Shown here piece by piece: positions 44,682 to 54,499 of a stretch of 62,388 bases of DNA. A model generated the notes under the pieces. The model saw only the letters and a list, made by a program, of their open reading frames with translations. It was not told the origin of the DNA and searched no databases. The stretch's first letter is position 1. Each line of letters begins with the position of its first letter. This DNA comes from Fragilaria crotonensis (Eukaryota; Bacillariophyta; Fragilariophyceae; Fragilariales; Fragilariaceae), in contig JAKSYS010000354.1 in NCBI GenBank assembly GCA_022925895.1, forward strand, positions 1-62,388, given 5' to 3'. The translations under genes were made by a program, and so were the position numbers.

Positions 44682-47600
44682 GCAAATTTGGATGCCCACT
44701 CTGTATATGGTTTTGTCTCAAGAACTGTGGAACTGTTGTGTGAGATGGATATAACAAAACAGGGGGCCACGACAGTGTTTCCAGAGACAAGGTGGTATGT
44801 TGGAGACCACTTCCACTCTCTCAACAGGGTTGACTCGTGTTCTTTAATTTCTTCTGTTGTGGATTGAACAACCAGTTGGTATCTCTCGTCCGGATCCTCG
44901 GGTGAGTCAACAACAACTACAAGAGCCAAACGACAGGGAAACTTCCCATGTTCCCCAAAGTCAATTATCATCCAGTCATGTATGGGACCATCGGACTGAT
45001 AGCAGGGATGACATCGAAAGGTGTGGACATCTCGTTTGTATTCAGTACAAAAGGTTATTGAGTCGGATTCCTTAAAGGAATCAAAAAGAAACTCAATCAA
45101 CTCCAGGGGAAGAGCAAGTAAATCACGGTGAGTTCTGGTGTCCCATTCAATTTTGTACTGAATTTGTTTACTCGATTTGAATCGATAAACACAGCCAAAT
45201 GTTGCTTGTCCGGTGCTCTGAAAGATTCCATTCCTTGTTGTTTCATCATCATGGTGGCTGTCGGGTACATCAGCATCACCATCTGGTTGCTCCCATATGC
45301 GCGTGTGTATGGTGTCGATCATGAAGGAGTACATTAAACGTTGGGCTGCCTGAAGTTCATATGCAGAACCCTCAATTCGCTTCTGTGCCCGTCTCCCAGG
45401 GTGCTTTGCAGCAGGAATTAGAAGTGATTCTGGACGCTGTGCACAAAGTTCACTGGAGAGCCAAACCGAGACATATCATCCACAATGTGTAACAACTCAT
45501 GGAATTTCGAAACTTCCATGCATCCTCGGCATTGCTTTTCTGTCCTTCCTTCCTTATGATGGTTCCCTTTTCTTACCCTTTTTCTTGTCATCCTCCTTTC
45601 CTCAACTTTCAAGGGAATGGACTGTTTGCACATATCCATGAAATTGCGAATGGAATCCTGATGTTTCTTCATTTCATTTGCAACATGTGCTGGATTTGTA
45701 GTCTCCCAGTAATGACTCTGGTTTAGCCAAGCATCGAAACAAAGGAGAGATTCAAGTACTTCAAGGACCTCAGGAACCTTCTTAGTTGTTCTTTCTCAAG
45801 ACATGTTTGGATCATTTGCCATCCTGCTTCATATTGGAAGAGGATGACAAACAAAAAACGAGGCCAACGCGTTCTGATGCAGTTATCTTTGTCAAATTTG
45901 TTACCCCATTGCTGAAATCTGTTGATGGATACTCCTTTCGGTAGGTTTGGCGATGAGACTTGTGAAATGCTATTGCAAGGTCATCAAAGGCAGCCTTCTT
46001 GGATGCTGGAAGACTGTCCAATATAAGTTTTGTTACTTTCTCGATGACACCTTTCGAAATGCATGCATTGTCTCCACAGGAGTGGCCCCAAAGATTCCAC
46101 GCTCAGGGTCAGCAAAGGCAATGTGTTCAAATGCATTTTCAAGTTTATGTTGAGACCATCGTTTCCTGAGATCATCATCATTACTCCTGGCAATGAAACC
46201 CATATCCGAGGCTACCAGGTATTTGCAATGGACATCACAGTTCTTCAGATCATCATAATTGACATCACAGCACCGATGAGGGCGTTGATTCCACTGGTGT
46301 GAACACCATACCGACCACACAGCATATCTCCTTCTTGCATATCTTGAATGATGAACAACACACATGTGACAATGTCGACACAGATTCTACCCTTTGGACC
46401 AATTGGCAAATGAACACCACACAGTTGTGGTGAACATTTCAAAGGTCTCCATACAGCATCCAGCTCCTTATGATAGATACGAATGGCATCGCCCATACGA
46501 AGTGTCTGCTTCTGAGCTGATGAGGACTTCCTCTTTGGGAGAAAGCCATGATAGCCCCATGCCTTGATACTCCTTCTGAATTTTTCTGTAAAAATGGCTG
46601 GAGTGAACATGTAGGGTTTAAGTGAAAAGCGATCATTCCTGTTACAGAGGTACGATCAATCCATTGGATGATTGGAACAAACAATTGCTTCTGAGGATCT
46701 GTGATTAATCGATCATACGCCTTGCGATAGACACTCCCGGACAGTGCCTCACCCAAAACATTGCTGCCTTTCAATTTGTGGTAGGGCTTCAGGGATCATT
46801 GATATCGATGGCAAGGTTTTCTGCAGTCATAATGCTTGGATTTTGCAGCAAACTTAGCAACTGTGAAGCGAAGTCAAAACAAATCACATCTGATGGAGAG
46901 CCATGATGTACATCCACTCTTCGTACAAAGGGAAGCAGTCTTTTCCCATTACGAACTGAGTTGATCAGGGCATCAACATTTTGGCACGCGAGAGTCCACC
47001 CACTGGGTTGTAAGAATAATTATCAGCAGATGCAGAGCGTGCCTCCAGGACTTGACCAAAAGTGTAGTCGGGTGCATTGGCATGGTCCAGGATTTTGAGG
47101 AGAGAAACAGTCCACTTCTGATCGGTAGTATACATGAAGTTTGAACGAAATGATGGGGCTTCCACATCTTCATCAAGTGCAGAATTCGTACAGGTAAGAA
47201 TGTTTGGGTCATCACTTAACATGGACAAATCATCACTTTTGTTGCAGTCCTCGATGTCCTCACAAGAAGTGCTTTCAACTTCCACACCATTGCCAGCCGG
47301 AAACTGCAGAAGGTTGTCTGTGCCATCAAAATCCATGTGGGGATCATTCACCATATGTCGCCTTAAAAGGGCAGGCCTCTTGTTACTTGTGCATGTGATA
47401 TTCCCATCCTCATGAAGACGGCGACGGTGTGAAGCAGAAGCCCCATGTGTTGCTGCATGGTGTGATTTCTTCACAATGAAATTATAACACCCGATGTTTC
47501 TATCAATATGCTGTGTATATGCTGCTTGATTGGAAAAGGGTTTCTTGTTGAAATTCAGGCAGAAGGGGTTTTGACAGAAGAGCAGGGGTGCCTTTGAGGA

Positions 47601-47744
47601 AGCAGACGAGACAACATTTTGAAGAGAAGGTTTTGAAGAAAGGGTTTTGAAGAGGACGAGTGAAGTGAAAATGAGGTGTTGAAATTGACAGGACACAGAT
47701 TCACTAAACAGAAGTTCGGGAAAGCGTGCATTCAAATTGTACAT
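44678..47744 (-). pseudogene. Element B DDE-type transposase (CMC/Plavaka-like), frameshifted
   Basis: This is the same protein as in element A, with a complete C-terminus. The frame 46965-47744 holds the N-terminal zinc-finger segment. The catalytic middle part (WIDRTSVTG, MFTPAIFTEKFRRSIKAWGY, IIQDMQEGDMLCGRYG) is spread over 46033-46774. The frame 44678-45334 supplies the end: NGIFQSTGQATFGCVYRFKS, FDSFKESDSITFCTEYKRDV and IHDWMIIDFGEHGKF, then WKWSPTYHLVSG. Its stop (TAG at 44678-44680) overlaps the stop of the convergent protease gene. The many one-base frame changes often differ from those in A, so a comparison of copies could resolve which are errors. Full length would be about 950-1000 residues. 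Confidence 0.62.
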
Positions 47745-47969
47745 TTACTTTGTACATTTTTGGTGTATGTAAAAAATGAAGGGGGTGTGGTATGAATTCA
47801 AAATTTGAAAACCCTGCATGAATGTAGAACCTACATACCAACTCGGTACTTGGTATGAAATTCAAATGGTGGCAAAAAGACTATCCCACAAACAGGATTT
47901 TCAGTGTTCAAAATTTGGCGCACAATCGGAAAGTTTTTCACACAACAAGGAAGCACCACAAATACAACC

Positions 47970-49462
47970 ATGGCATCAATGGCACACCAAACAGCAGCAG
48001 GCATGACTGCCTTAAAGCCCAGCTCTAGGAAACAAAGGAGAGACTTCATAAGAGGCGTGAACGAGTGACCACAGATCCCAATGATCTGATTCAAAGTGAC
48101 AACGAGGAGGAGGAGGAGGAAGAAGTGCCACGGAAAATGGATGCAAAACTAGGACAGAAGCATGCATACGAAATCCACCATCCCTACCTTCAACTATTAA
48201 AGTCGGGAAATCAAGTGACAGCCAACTAACATCATCGGTTCCAGGGCTAAGCAGCATAGTGGACATGAGCATGACGGAAAATACAGAAGAGAATCAAATC
48301 AGTGTGATCAAGACTTGCATCAAAAAACACGTGTTCTCTATTTGGAAGTTCTATCAAAAGACTATCATTCTCATTTCAGTGAAGATGAGAAAACACTTTG
48401 TGGCTTTATCATGAAGCACACAAACATTCGAGGAACCGAAAACTGGTGGCTTGGGATGCGGAGAATAGTTGTAAAACACACACTGATCTTCGAACAATGC
48501 AATAAAAACATGCAAACGAAATTCAAAGGTGAGGAATTGAAGTGAGTGTACTTTGCCAAAGCCCGAGCATACTCACACTCACTTGCATTCAACATCAAAC
48601 ACCTTGCATCCAGAGGGATTCACTTCCAATTTAGGAACGTATGAACACAGCCTATACAGTGGAAGAGGAAGAAACCAGTTACCTCCTCAAGATGAGGGAT
48701 AATATCTGCTACTATGCCCAAATCATAGACACCTATGCCCCATGCATTGTCGGCAGCAGCAAGTGGAATAACACTATCAACATGGAGAACCACTGTGCAA
48801 CAACTGACAGAAAAGTATGGAGCAAGAAAATCCTGTCCATAAGTGATGAAGCATTCATTTTGCTGTGCCTGATCAACTATGGGAAGAGGTGGTTCATGGA
48901 ATTAGTTAAGACAGAGAAAATGGTAAGTTTATCCGAATGGTTTGTCACAGAACAAACAACAAGAAACTGACTTGTTTTGTTATCACTTGTTGGAAACAGC
49001 GAATTGGTACATGGACTGATGAGGACAACAACAACCTACCCGTAAGTTACACTATGATACTAAATGAAATGAAAAAACCACATCCTAACTTCTGACCAAT
49101 CTTTGCAATACCATGTTCGCAGCCACCACTTTACACATTCTCCAGGAACAAGGGTGCTCATGATAATGGGGAGGCTGTGGTTGGTCACAGGTGGAATGAG
49201 GAAATACGATGAATTATACATGGCCATCAAGAATGATAGAAAGAAATCAACCACCCCAACATTCAACCAGGAACTACTTAAAATGTTTCTGTCCAGAAGG
49301 AAAAAGGTCTGGCCGGGGTCAGGAAACAATTTGATGACAAGGGTAAGCCCACACAAGTGCATTGATGTATTTGACGAGGACTCTGATGAGGAGGATGATA
49401 ACTACTCCAGTCATCTTGCTCCTGAACTTGTCTACAGTGAAGTGAAAGTGGAGGCAGTTTAG
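47970..49462 (+). pseudogene. Element B accessory gene, spliced
   Basis: The start is MASMAHQTAAG. The introns at 48923-48999 (GTAAGTTT ... GGAAACAG) and 49042-49122 (GTAAGTTA ... TTCGCAG) flank a 14-codon exon, RIGTWTDEDNNNLP. After splicing the protein reads on into PLYTFSRNKGAHDNGEAVVG and ends in an acidic tail. Upstream parts include KTLCGFIMKHTNIRGTENWW and CYYAQIIDTYAPCI. Frame breaks before 48500 keep it from being one clean ORF. No known domain is seen; a transposition-associated DNA-binding role is inferred only from position. Confidence 0.5.
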
Positions 49463-50022
49463 AATAGATCAGACACTTAGTAATGAATAGTAGAATGGTT
49501 CATCAAAGCCACACGAATAGGCACAATTAAAACTAATCTCCAACAAAAGTTAAAATGAGCGACAATAACATCTATTATATGAACAATGTCAGCTCAGAAC
49601 TACTGAGGTGATTACTTCATACACACACACAGCAAACTTCTTCTTTTCGAATATCTAATTCAGGAATTGAAATTCATGATCACAAATGAAGAAGTGGTAT
49701 AGTTCATATATTTAGAGTCCAAGAGTTCAGGAATCCCACCCGAGTGTTAGTAAAAATGAGTCAGTGAAATTCAGGAATTGAAATTTTGGAGCTCAGGAAT
49801 GCAAAGTATGAGCTCCTATGCAAGAGATGAAAAAGTTCAGGAAAAATAAATTTCAGAGTTCAGGAATACGAGGAAACCCGCTTCATACACATGATGTACA
49901 AGCTCTTTAGTCCTAAGTTTTTACCTATATTTTAGGTAAAAATTATGAACATAAAATTATCATATCAAAGATAATTGGTTTTTCATATCCAAGAGCCGAC
50001 TTGGTTTTGGCACCCTTAGATG

Positions 50023-50282
50023 TACTCGGAATGCAAATTTGGGTTTCAAAATTTTATAAACAAATCAATATAGCAATATACTCCGAGTATAGGTGAGCAT
50101 GCTCGTGGGCTGGTGGGAAATTTGAATCCAACCTGATTTGAATCTGTTGATATATTTTTCGATGAGGTCAAATGACTCTTTTTTTAAAGACAACCCCTTC
50201 CCAAAATGATGACGTTTCGGACGATTTTGATTGGTGCAAGTGCTTTATAAGCGCATTAATTCTAAGCGCATTAGGCACTCCC
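50023..50282 (-). repeat. MULE right end, 260 bp, with terminal inverted repeat at 50206-50282
   Basis: Nearly identical to 40539-40798 in the same orientation over 260 bp; I noticed one substitution. It abuts the end of element B at 50022. Confidence 0.93.
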
Positions 50283-50291
50283 GACACAAAC
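50283..50291. repeat. 9-bp target-site duplication, right
   Basis: GACACAAAC, identical to 32790-32798. Confidence 0.9.
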
Positions 50292-50381
50292 TACAGCACT
50301 GGCTGCTTGCATGTCATCATCATCATCATCAGATAAATGTCAAAATCACAACTTTCAATAAACGTCTGATGTTATTGAATA

Positions 50382-51074
50382 ATGCAATGGAAACAACAAC
50401 CAAAACTTCTGATTGTACTTGCAATCATACTCTGCGTTGTGGTGGTGTTTCCTCTTCCTCTTCGTCATCGTCTTGGCAACAATATAATTGCTTTCTTTAC
50501 AAAGAACAACGATGATGCTAATTTTTGTGACAATGATACAACAGCTGGAATTCTTGAATATGAAAAGGATTCGTTTTGTCACAAGTTGCAGCAGCAGCAG
50601 GAGCAACAAAAACAATTACAACTGTCAGATATTGACAATGGGAATAATCATCTACAAGAACGACTGTCCTTGTCACCATCATTATCATTGCCACTGGATG
50701 CCACGTACGAAACATCGTTGTCCATTCCATGGATTGGAGACTATACAGTCCAAATGATGGTCCTTAGTGATCGTCATGCAACGTTGACTGTTGGTGGTGA
50801 CTACTCTCTTCAAGATGTCTTTCAATATCAGCTCCTGACTGTTGTCGAGAGCATTACAACTGCCGCCGCCCAGTCGCTCCAGGATAGCATGAAGCATCGC
50901 GCAAAGGATATTCAATTCTCAGTGGAGTTGTCAGAGTATCTCACGGGTATTTTGAAACACTTTACAGTTTCATTAGCTACAATACGATACAATCCAAGAG
51001 ACGAAATTGTTTCGGTCATGGTTTCGATGCTACACATCATTACATTTCCAGTTAAGCTATGGCGAACAAACTAA
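50382..51074 (+). CDS. Hypothetical single-pass membrane or secreted protein, 230 aa
   Basis: The N-terminus has a strong hydrophobic segment (LLIVLAIILCVVVVFPLP, residues 9-26), either a signal peptide or a membrane anchor. A Q-rich, low-complexity linker follows. The region from LSIPWIGDYTVQMMVLSDRH to the end looks folded, with no known motif. The MULE lies about 90 bp upstream of its ATG, so its promoter may now be element-derived or disrupted. Confidence 0.6.
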   Translation: MQWKQQPKLLIVLAIILCVVVVFPLPLRHRLGNNIIAFFTKNNDDANFCDNDTTAGILEYEKDSFCHKLQQQQEQQKQLQLSDIDNGNNHLQERLSLSPSLSLPLDATYETSLSIPWIGDYTVQMMVLSDRHATLTVGGDYSLQDVFQYQLLTVVESITTAAAQSLQDSMKHRAKDIQFSVELSEYLTGILKHFTVSLATIRYNPRDEIVSVMVSMLHIITFPVKLWRTN

Positions 51075-51264
51075 ATAGTTGCAAGTAGTTATAGTTGTCA
51101 TGATATTACGATCATGAAGCCTCGTTTGGCCCTGTGTCATGTAGGTCTTCCTATGCATACCATGACCGTAAATCATGGAATACACCTGGCAGGTTTTCGT
51201 TCCCAAAGGCACATCGCGTATATGCATATATCTATATGCACATGGAATACACAACACCACACAC

Positions 51265-51705
51265 TTATCCATTTCCAGCGGCACTGACCCGAGGAATATC
51301 ATTGTGTTCTGTCAATTGACTCAATTTTTCATTGTACGCTTCGACACGTTCTCGGTGACTCTGTTTCGCAATCATTTCGAGTTCCTTGAGTTCACGTTCT
51401 TGTTTCTTTTTGTACGCAGCTCGCTCTGCCTGTGTCATTTCATCATATTCATCATCATCAGAAGTTTTGTTGTTATTGTTATTGTCGTGTTTGGGAATAC
51501 CGGCAGAATGCAGTGGTTCTACAGATGATTTTGAGGAATTTACGCCAGTACTACCAGATGAAACTTCGTGCTTGACCTTGTTCTTCTTGGCTGCCTTCTT
51601 CGTCTTCTTCTTCTTATCCCCCTTGAATGATAGAGCACCTCCTATAAAGGCTGCCGATGATGATGACACCATGATATTTGTTGTGATGGACTGCTGATTC
51701 TGCAC
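51265..51705 (-). CDS. FAM32A-like protein, up to 146 aa
   Basis: GGALSFKGDKKKKTKKAAKK near the N-terminus matches the LKLKG-K-rich start of FAM32A. The C-terminal half (EMTQAERAAYKKKQ, HRERVEAYNEKLSQLTEHND, IPRVS) matches its conserved helix and end. FAM32A is a small nuclear protein found in the catalytic-stage (C*) human spliceosome, where it stabilises exon positioning. The second ATG (MVSSSSAAFIGG) is a likely alternative start. A Ser/Asn-rich linker is inserted between the two conserved blocks. Confidence 0.85.
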   Translation of the reverse strand: MQNQQSITTNIMVSSSSAAFIGGALSFKGDKKKKTKKAAKKNKVKHEVSSGSTGVNSSKSSVEPLHSAGIPKHDNNNNNKTSDDDEYDEMTQAERAAYKKKQERELKELEMIAKQSHRERVEAYNEKLSQLTEHNDIPRVSAAGNG

Positions 51706-52214
51706 ACAAGCACACTCACTGTGGTCGGAGCGTCGGAGGATGATGATGATGATGTAATAATGACAGAGTGTGGTAGTGTGGCATCAGTGGGAGTGTGGGA
51801 GTGCGAGAGAATTCTGAATCGAATGGGTCGTACCACTACTCCGAGTGCTTGTACAACTTCTCTACCTACCGGTAGTACGGAGTACGGGAGTACATTACAT
51901 GTACAGGTACCTGCATCCCGGTATACCGTAGTAAAGCACCTTGCGCAGAAATCATCTTCCCCTTCAAGTTACATATTCAACATTGTCGTCAGTCGTTCGT
52001 CGTCCATCTTGGAATTTGGATCCATTCCTTTGAAGAATGTGTCTATTATAAAATCATTGCATCGTTCCATATCGTTGACAAAGACGCCACACTAGACTAC
52101 ACACCTCAATAATCGATTGCACAATCAGGACAGGACGCGGGCACAATCCCAGATATATATACACACACTTCAAGTACTACTACTACTACTACTACAAGGA
52201 CAAGGCAAATAATA
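51706..52214. promoter_or_regulatory. Divergent promoter region with TAC microsatellite
   Basis: This is the shared upstream region of the FAM32A-like and TrmO-like genes. It holds a (TAC)7 tract at about 52175-52195 just before the TrmO-like start. No specific promoter motif is identified. Confidence 0.5.
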
Positions 52215-53894
52215 ATGTACATTTCATCTCATCGTTCCAATGTGATTACTCATCATACCATAACTCTTGTCGTTACGGCAACGACAGTTGCAGCAACAGC
52301 CATGACAGCGGCAGCTGTGGTGTATGCATCACATGTGAACCGCAAAATGTCAACACAATTGTCCACAACAACGATTTTACAAAAGGCACTGCGAGAATTG
52401 TGGAATCATGCAAGACAAGGGATTGTCCATCAACTTTATCAAATCATACGTGTACTGGATGGTACTATTGACACGGACTCGGGTACAGTTGGTGCTTCCA
52501 AAAGGAAGACGAAGAATGATCATGATGAACAACAGAACATTGTATCATTCCCCATTGGTGTGGTCCGGAGTATCTATCGATTATGTGTTGGAACACCTCG
52601 TCAAGGATTGTTGGCACCCCATGCCCGGGGAAGGATTGAATTGACATGTGAGAATGCGAATGACATGGTTGATGGATTGGAGGGATTCAGTCATATTTGG
52701 ATTGTCTTTTGGTTTCATTTGAATACCAACACCAAAAGTACATCCAGTTCGTCTAGTACGAACACAAACAACAGCAATAGCACGGCAAGACCACCGGCTG
52801 CGCCGTCGAAAATTGCACCGCCGGCGTTGGGAGGAAAAAAGGTGGGAGTTCTGGCCACGAGGTCGCCTCATCGGAGTAATCCAATCGGTATTACATTGTG
52901 CAAATTAGATTCCATCATGACAATTGGTGGTGGTCCCAAGGGAAAAGGTCAAACAACAACAAAGTCGGGTCAAAGGGTGATTTTGAATATTTCAGGACTG
53001 GATCTAGTGGATGGAACACCCGTGCTGGACATTAAACCGTATGTGCCAAACTACGATTCCATTGGTGATGAAGAATTGCGACTTCCACCTTGGGTCAGTG
53101 GTGGTCTTGAAACGAAACGACCAGTTCATATATCCAACGTTGCGAAACAAAATTTGATTGACATTTTGACGCAAGATCCGTTTTCCTTGGATTTTTATGG
53201 ACCCCACCGTGGTGATGGGTGCATTATGGACACTGCGACACGCGTCCAACTTTGCATCGAACAAGTCTTGGCCATGGATGTGCGATCGGCCTGGCAAACG
53301 AGCAAGGCTCGAAGTGGCAAGTCTCAAGCAGAACGAGCGCAACGTGTACGCAGCATCATGTCAACAGAATCCACTACATCGTATGCTACTGTCAGCAGCA
53401 AAGAGTCCGAAAGTGACAGCCATTTATGTTCTCAACAACTGGACAATTTGTTGATTCACTACAGTGTAGATCCACCAGAAGAAACGACACGGCAGACCTC
53501 GGAAGGCAGTGGTGCTGAAGATTCCGTGACTGTTCACTCCCTTCAATTGATATTGAAACCACGCGCCACCAATCGGGAGGAGCAACAGGCGGCTCGGCAA
53601 GCTGAAATAAGTTCCCCCACTTACAACTCCCCACACTCACGTTCCATGGCGACTTCTGCTTACATCAACAAAACACCATTGCCAAACAAAATTGACGGAG
53701 ACGCGCCTGCTTCGGTCGTTAATACACCATCAGCAGTGTCTCCATCACGTCGTCGCAACCTTCCGATTCCACGAGAATTAGGACTCATGCAGTCTTGTCT
53801 TGTGGTGGATGAAACTGATGCCCAGGAAAGTCCACAAAGCAATTCCGATTCCATGCCCGAAAGTGACACGGATGATATGGTCATTGTATCCTAG
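52215..53894 (+). CDS. TsaA/TrmO-domain protein (putative tRNA m6t6A37 methyltransferase), 559 aa
   Basis: The TsaA (YaeB/TrmO) fold begins with ISFPIG-like VSFPIGVVRSIYR, then TPRQGLLAPHARGRIEL, EGFSHIWIVFWFHLN, GVLATRSPHRSNPIGITL and LDIKPYVPNYDS, in family order. TrmO adds a methyl group to t6A37 of ANN-decoding tRNAs using SAM. The first 40 residues hold a hydrophobic Ala/Thr/Val segment (TLVVTATTVAATAMTAAAVV), a possible membrane anchor or organelle presequence. An Asn/Ser linker interrupts the domain after FHLN. The tail after ILTQDPFSL contains the C-terminal MDTATRVQLCIEQVLAMDVR element seen in eukaryotic TRMO, then a long Ser-rich disordered extension. The frame is intact. Confidence 0.88.
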   Translation: MYISSHRSNVITHHTITLVVTATTVAATAMTAAAVVYASHVNRKMSTQLSTTTILQKALRELWNHARQGIVHQLYQIIRVLDGTIDTDSGTVGASKRKTKNDHDEQQNIVSFPIGVVRSIYRLCVGTPRQGLLAPHARGRIELTCENANDMVDGLEGFSHIWIVFWFHLNTNTKSTSSSSSTNTNNSNSTARPPAAPSKIAPPALGGKKVGVLATRSPHRSNPIGITLCKLDSIMTIGGGPKGKGQTTTKSGQRVILNISGLDLVDGTPVLDIKPYVPNYDSIGDEELRLPPWVSGGLETKRPVHISNVAKQNLIDILTQDPFSLDFYGPHRGDGCIMDTATRVQLCIEQVLAMDVRSAWQTSKARSGKSQAERAQRVRSIMSTESTTSYATVSSKESESDSHLCSQQLDNLLIHYSVDPPEETTRQTSEGSGAEDSVTVHSLQLILKPRATNREEQQAARQAEISSPTYNSPHSRSMATSAYINKTPLPNKIDGDAPASVVNTPSAVSPSRRRNLPIPRELGLMQSCLVVDETDAQESPQSNSDSMPESDTDDMVIVS

Positions 53895-54499
53895 ATCCTA
53901 GACAACCCATTTGTGTCAAAAAGTCTCAATTATCTACACAGAGATGCTCTGGATCGAGCGAGATATATGCACCTGCACCCTTTATCCCTCCCACAGATGT
54001 TCATGTATAAGAGATACGCGTTAAAATGTCCTTTTGGCTTTAGATTCCGGCAATGACGGATACACTTTTGTGGAGTCCGGTGAGAGTCCTGGTGTCGCGA
54101 CGAAGGCGTCACTGCATATCACACATACGGTACTTGTAACAGTTTATTGCAAGCCTCGTTTCTGTTCAAATATCTCAGAATATGTATGCAAAATCTGCGA
54201 TTGGGTGGAAGTGTTGCTCTGGCGAGCAGACGTCGGTAGAACGTCAACGACATCGATGTATGTCGACAAGGGATTCACAAAGTGTGTAAGAACGTATTCT
54301 TCTAACAGCAAGGCTTGGAAAAATGGAATGAAATAGTTATGCCGTACCAAAACAGATCCCAAGTTTTCCTTGTAGTGCGGAGAACATTTTTGGCAATCCA
54401 ACTTGCAAACAAGCATCGAGAGTTAACCTACACAAACGTTTATCACATCCACTTTTTAAGTGAACGAGTATCGATGTCATCTTTACATCAACTTATACC
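53895..54499. other. Convergent intergenic region, no gene recognised
   Basis: This is the 3' side of the TrmO-like gene and of the GRDP gene. A plus-strand frame at 54034-54336 has no recognisable motif. Confidence 0.5.

Larger units (their letters stand above)
41343..50022 (+). mobile_element. Element B: second copy of element A, left end missing, inside the MULE
   Basis: It is closely similar to element A from about 17231 to 22783, with many 1-base indels and few substitutions. It retains 3.1 kb (41876-45022) that A lacks. Its left TIR and the GNAT-like part are absent; similarity starts near 41343 at a GCTGCTGTCGAGGTTG segment. The right end matches A to the same base (50022), where the MULE end begins. 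Confidence 0.85.
32799..50282 (+). mobile_element. 17.5-kb composite Mutator-like element (MULE)
   Basis: It is bounded by 77-bp terminal inverted repeats (32799-32875 and 50206-50282, one mismatch) that start GGGAGTGCCTAATGCGCTTA, and is flanked by the 9-bp duplication GACACAAAC. Its own genes are a MULE/SWIM transposase (minus strand) and a divergently placed dioxygenase-like gene (plus strand). It also contains a nested hAT element, an internal extra copy of its right end (40539-40798), about 0.5 kb of host-like DNA and most of element B. Only the outermost ends carry the target duplication, so the assembly appears to have transposed as one unit. The termini, duplication and transposase are direct observation; the single-event history is inferred. 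Confidence 0.88.
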
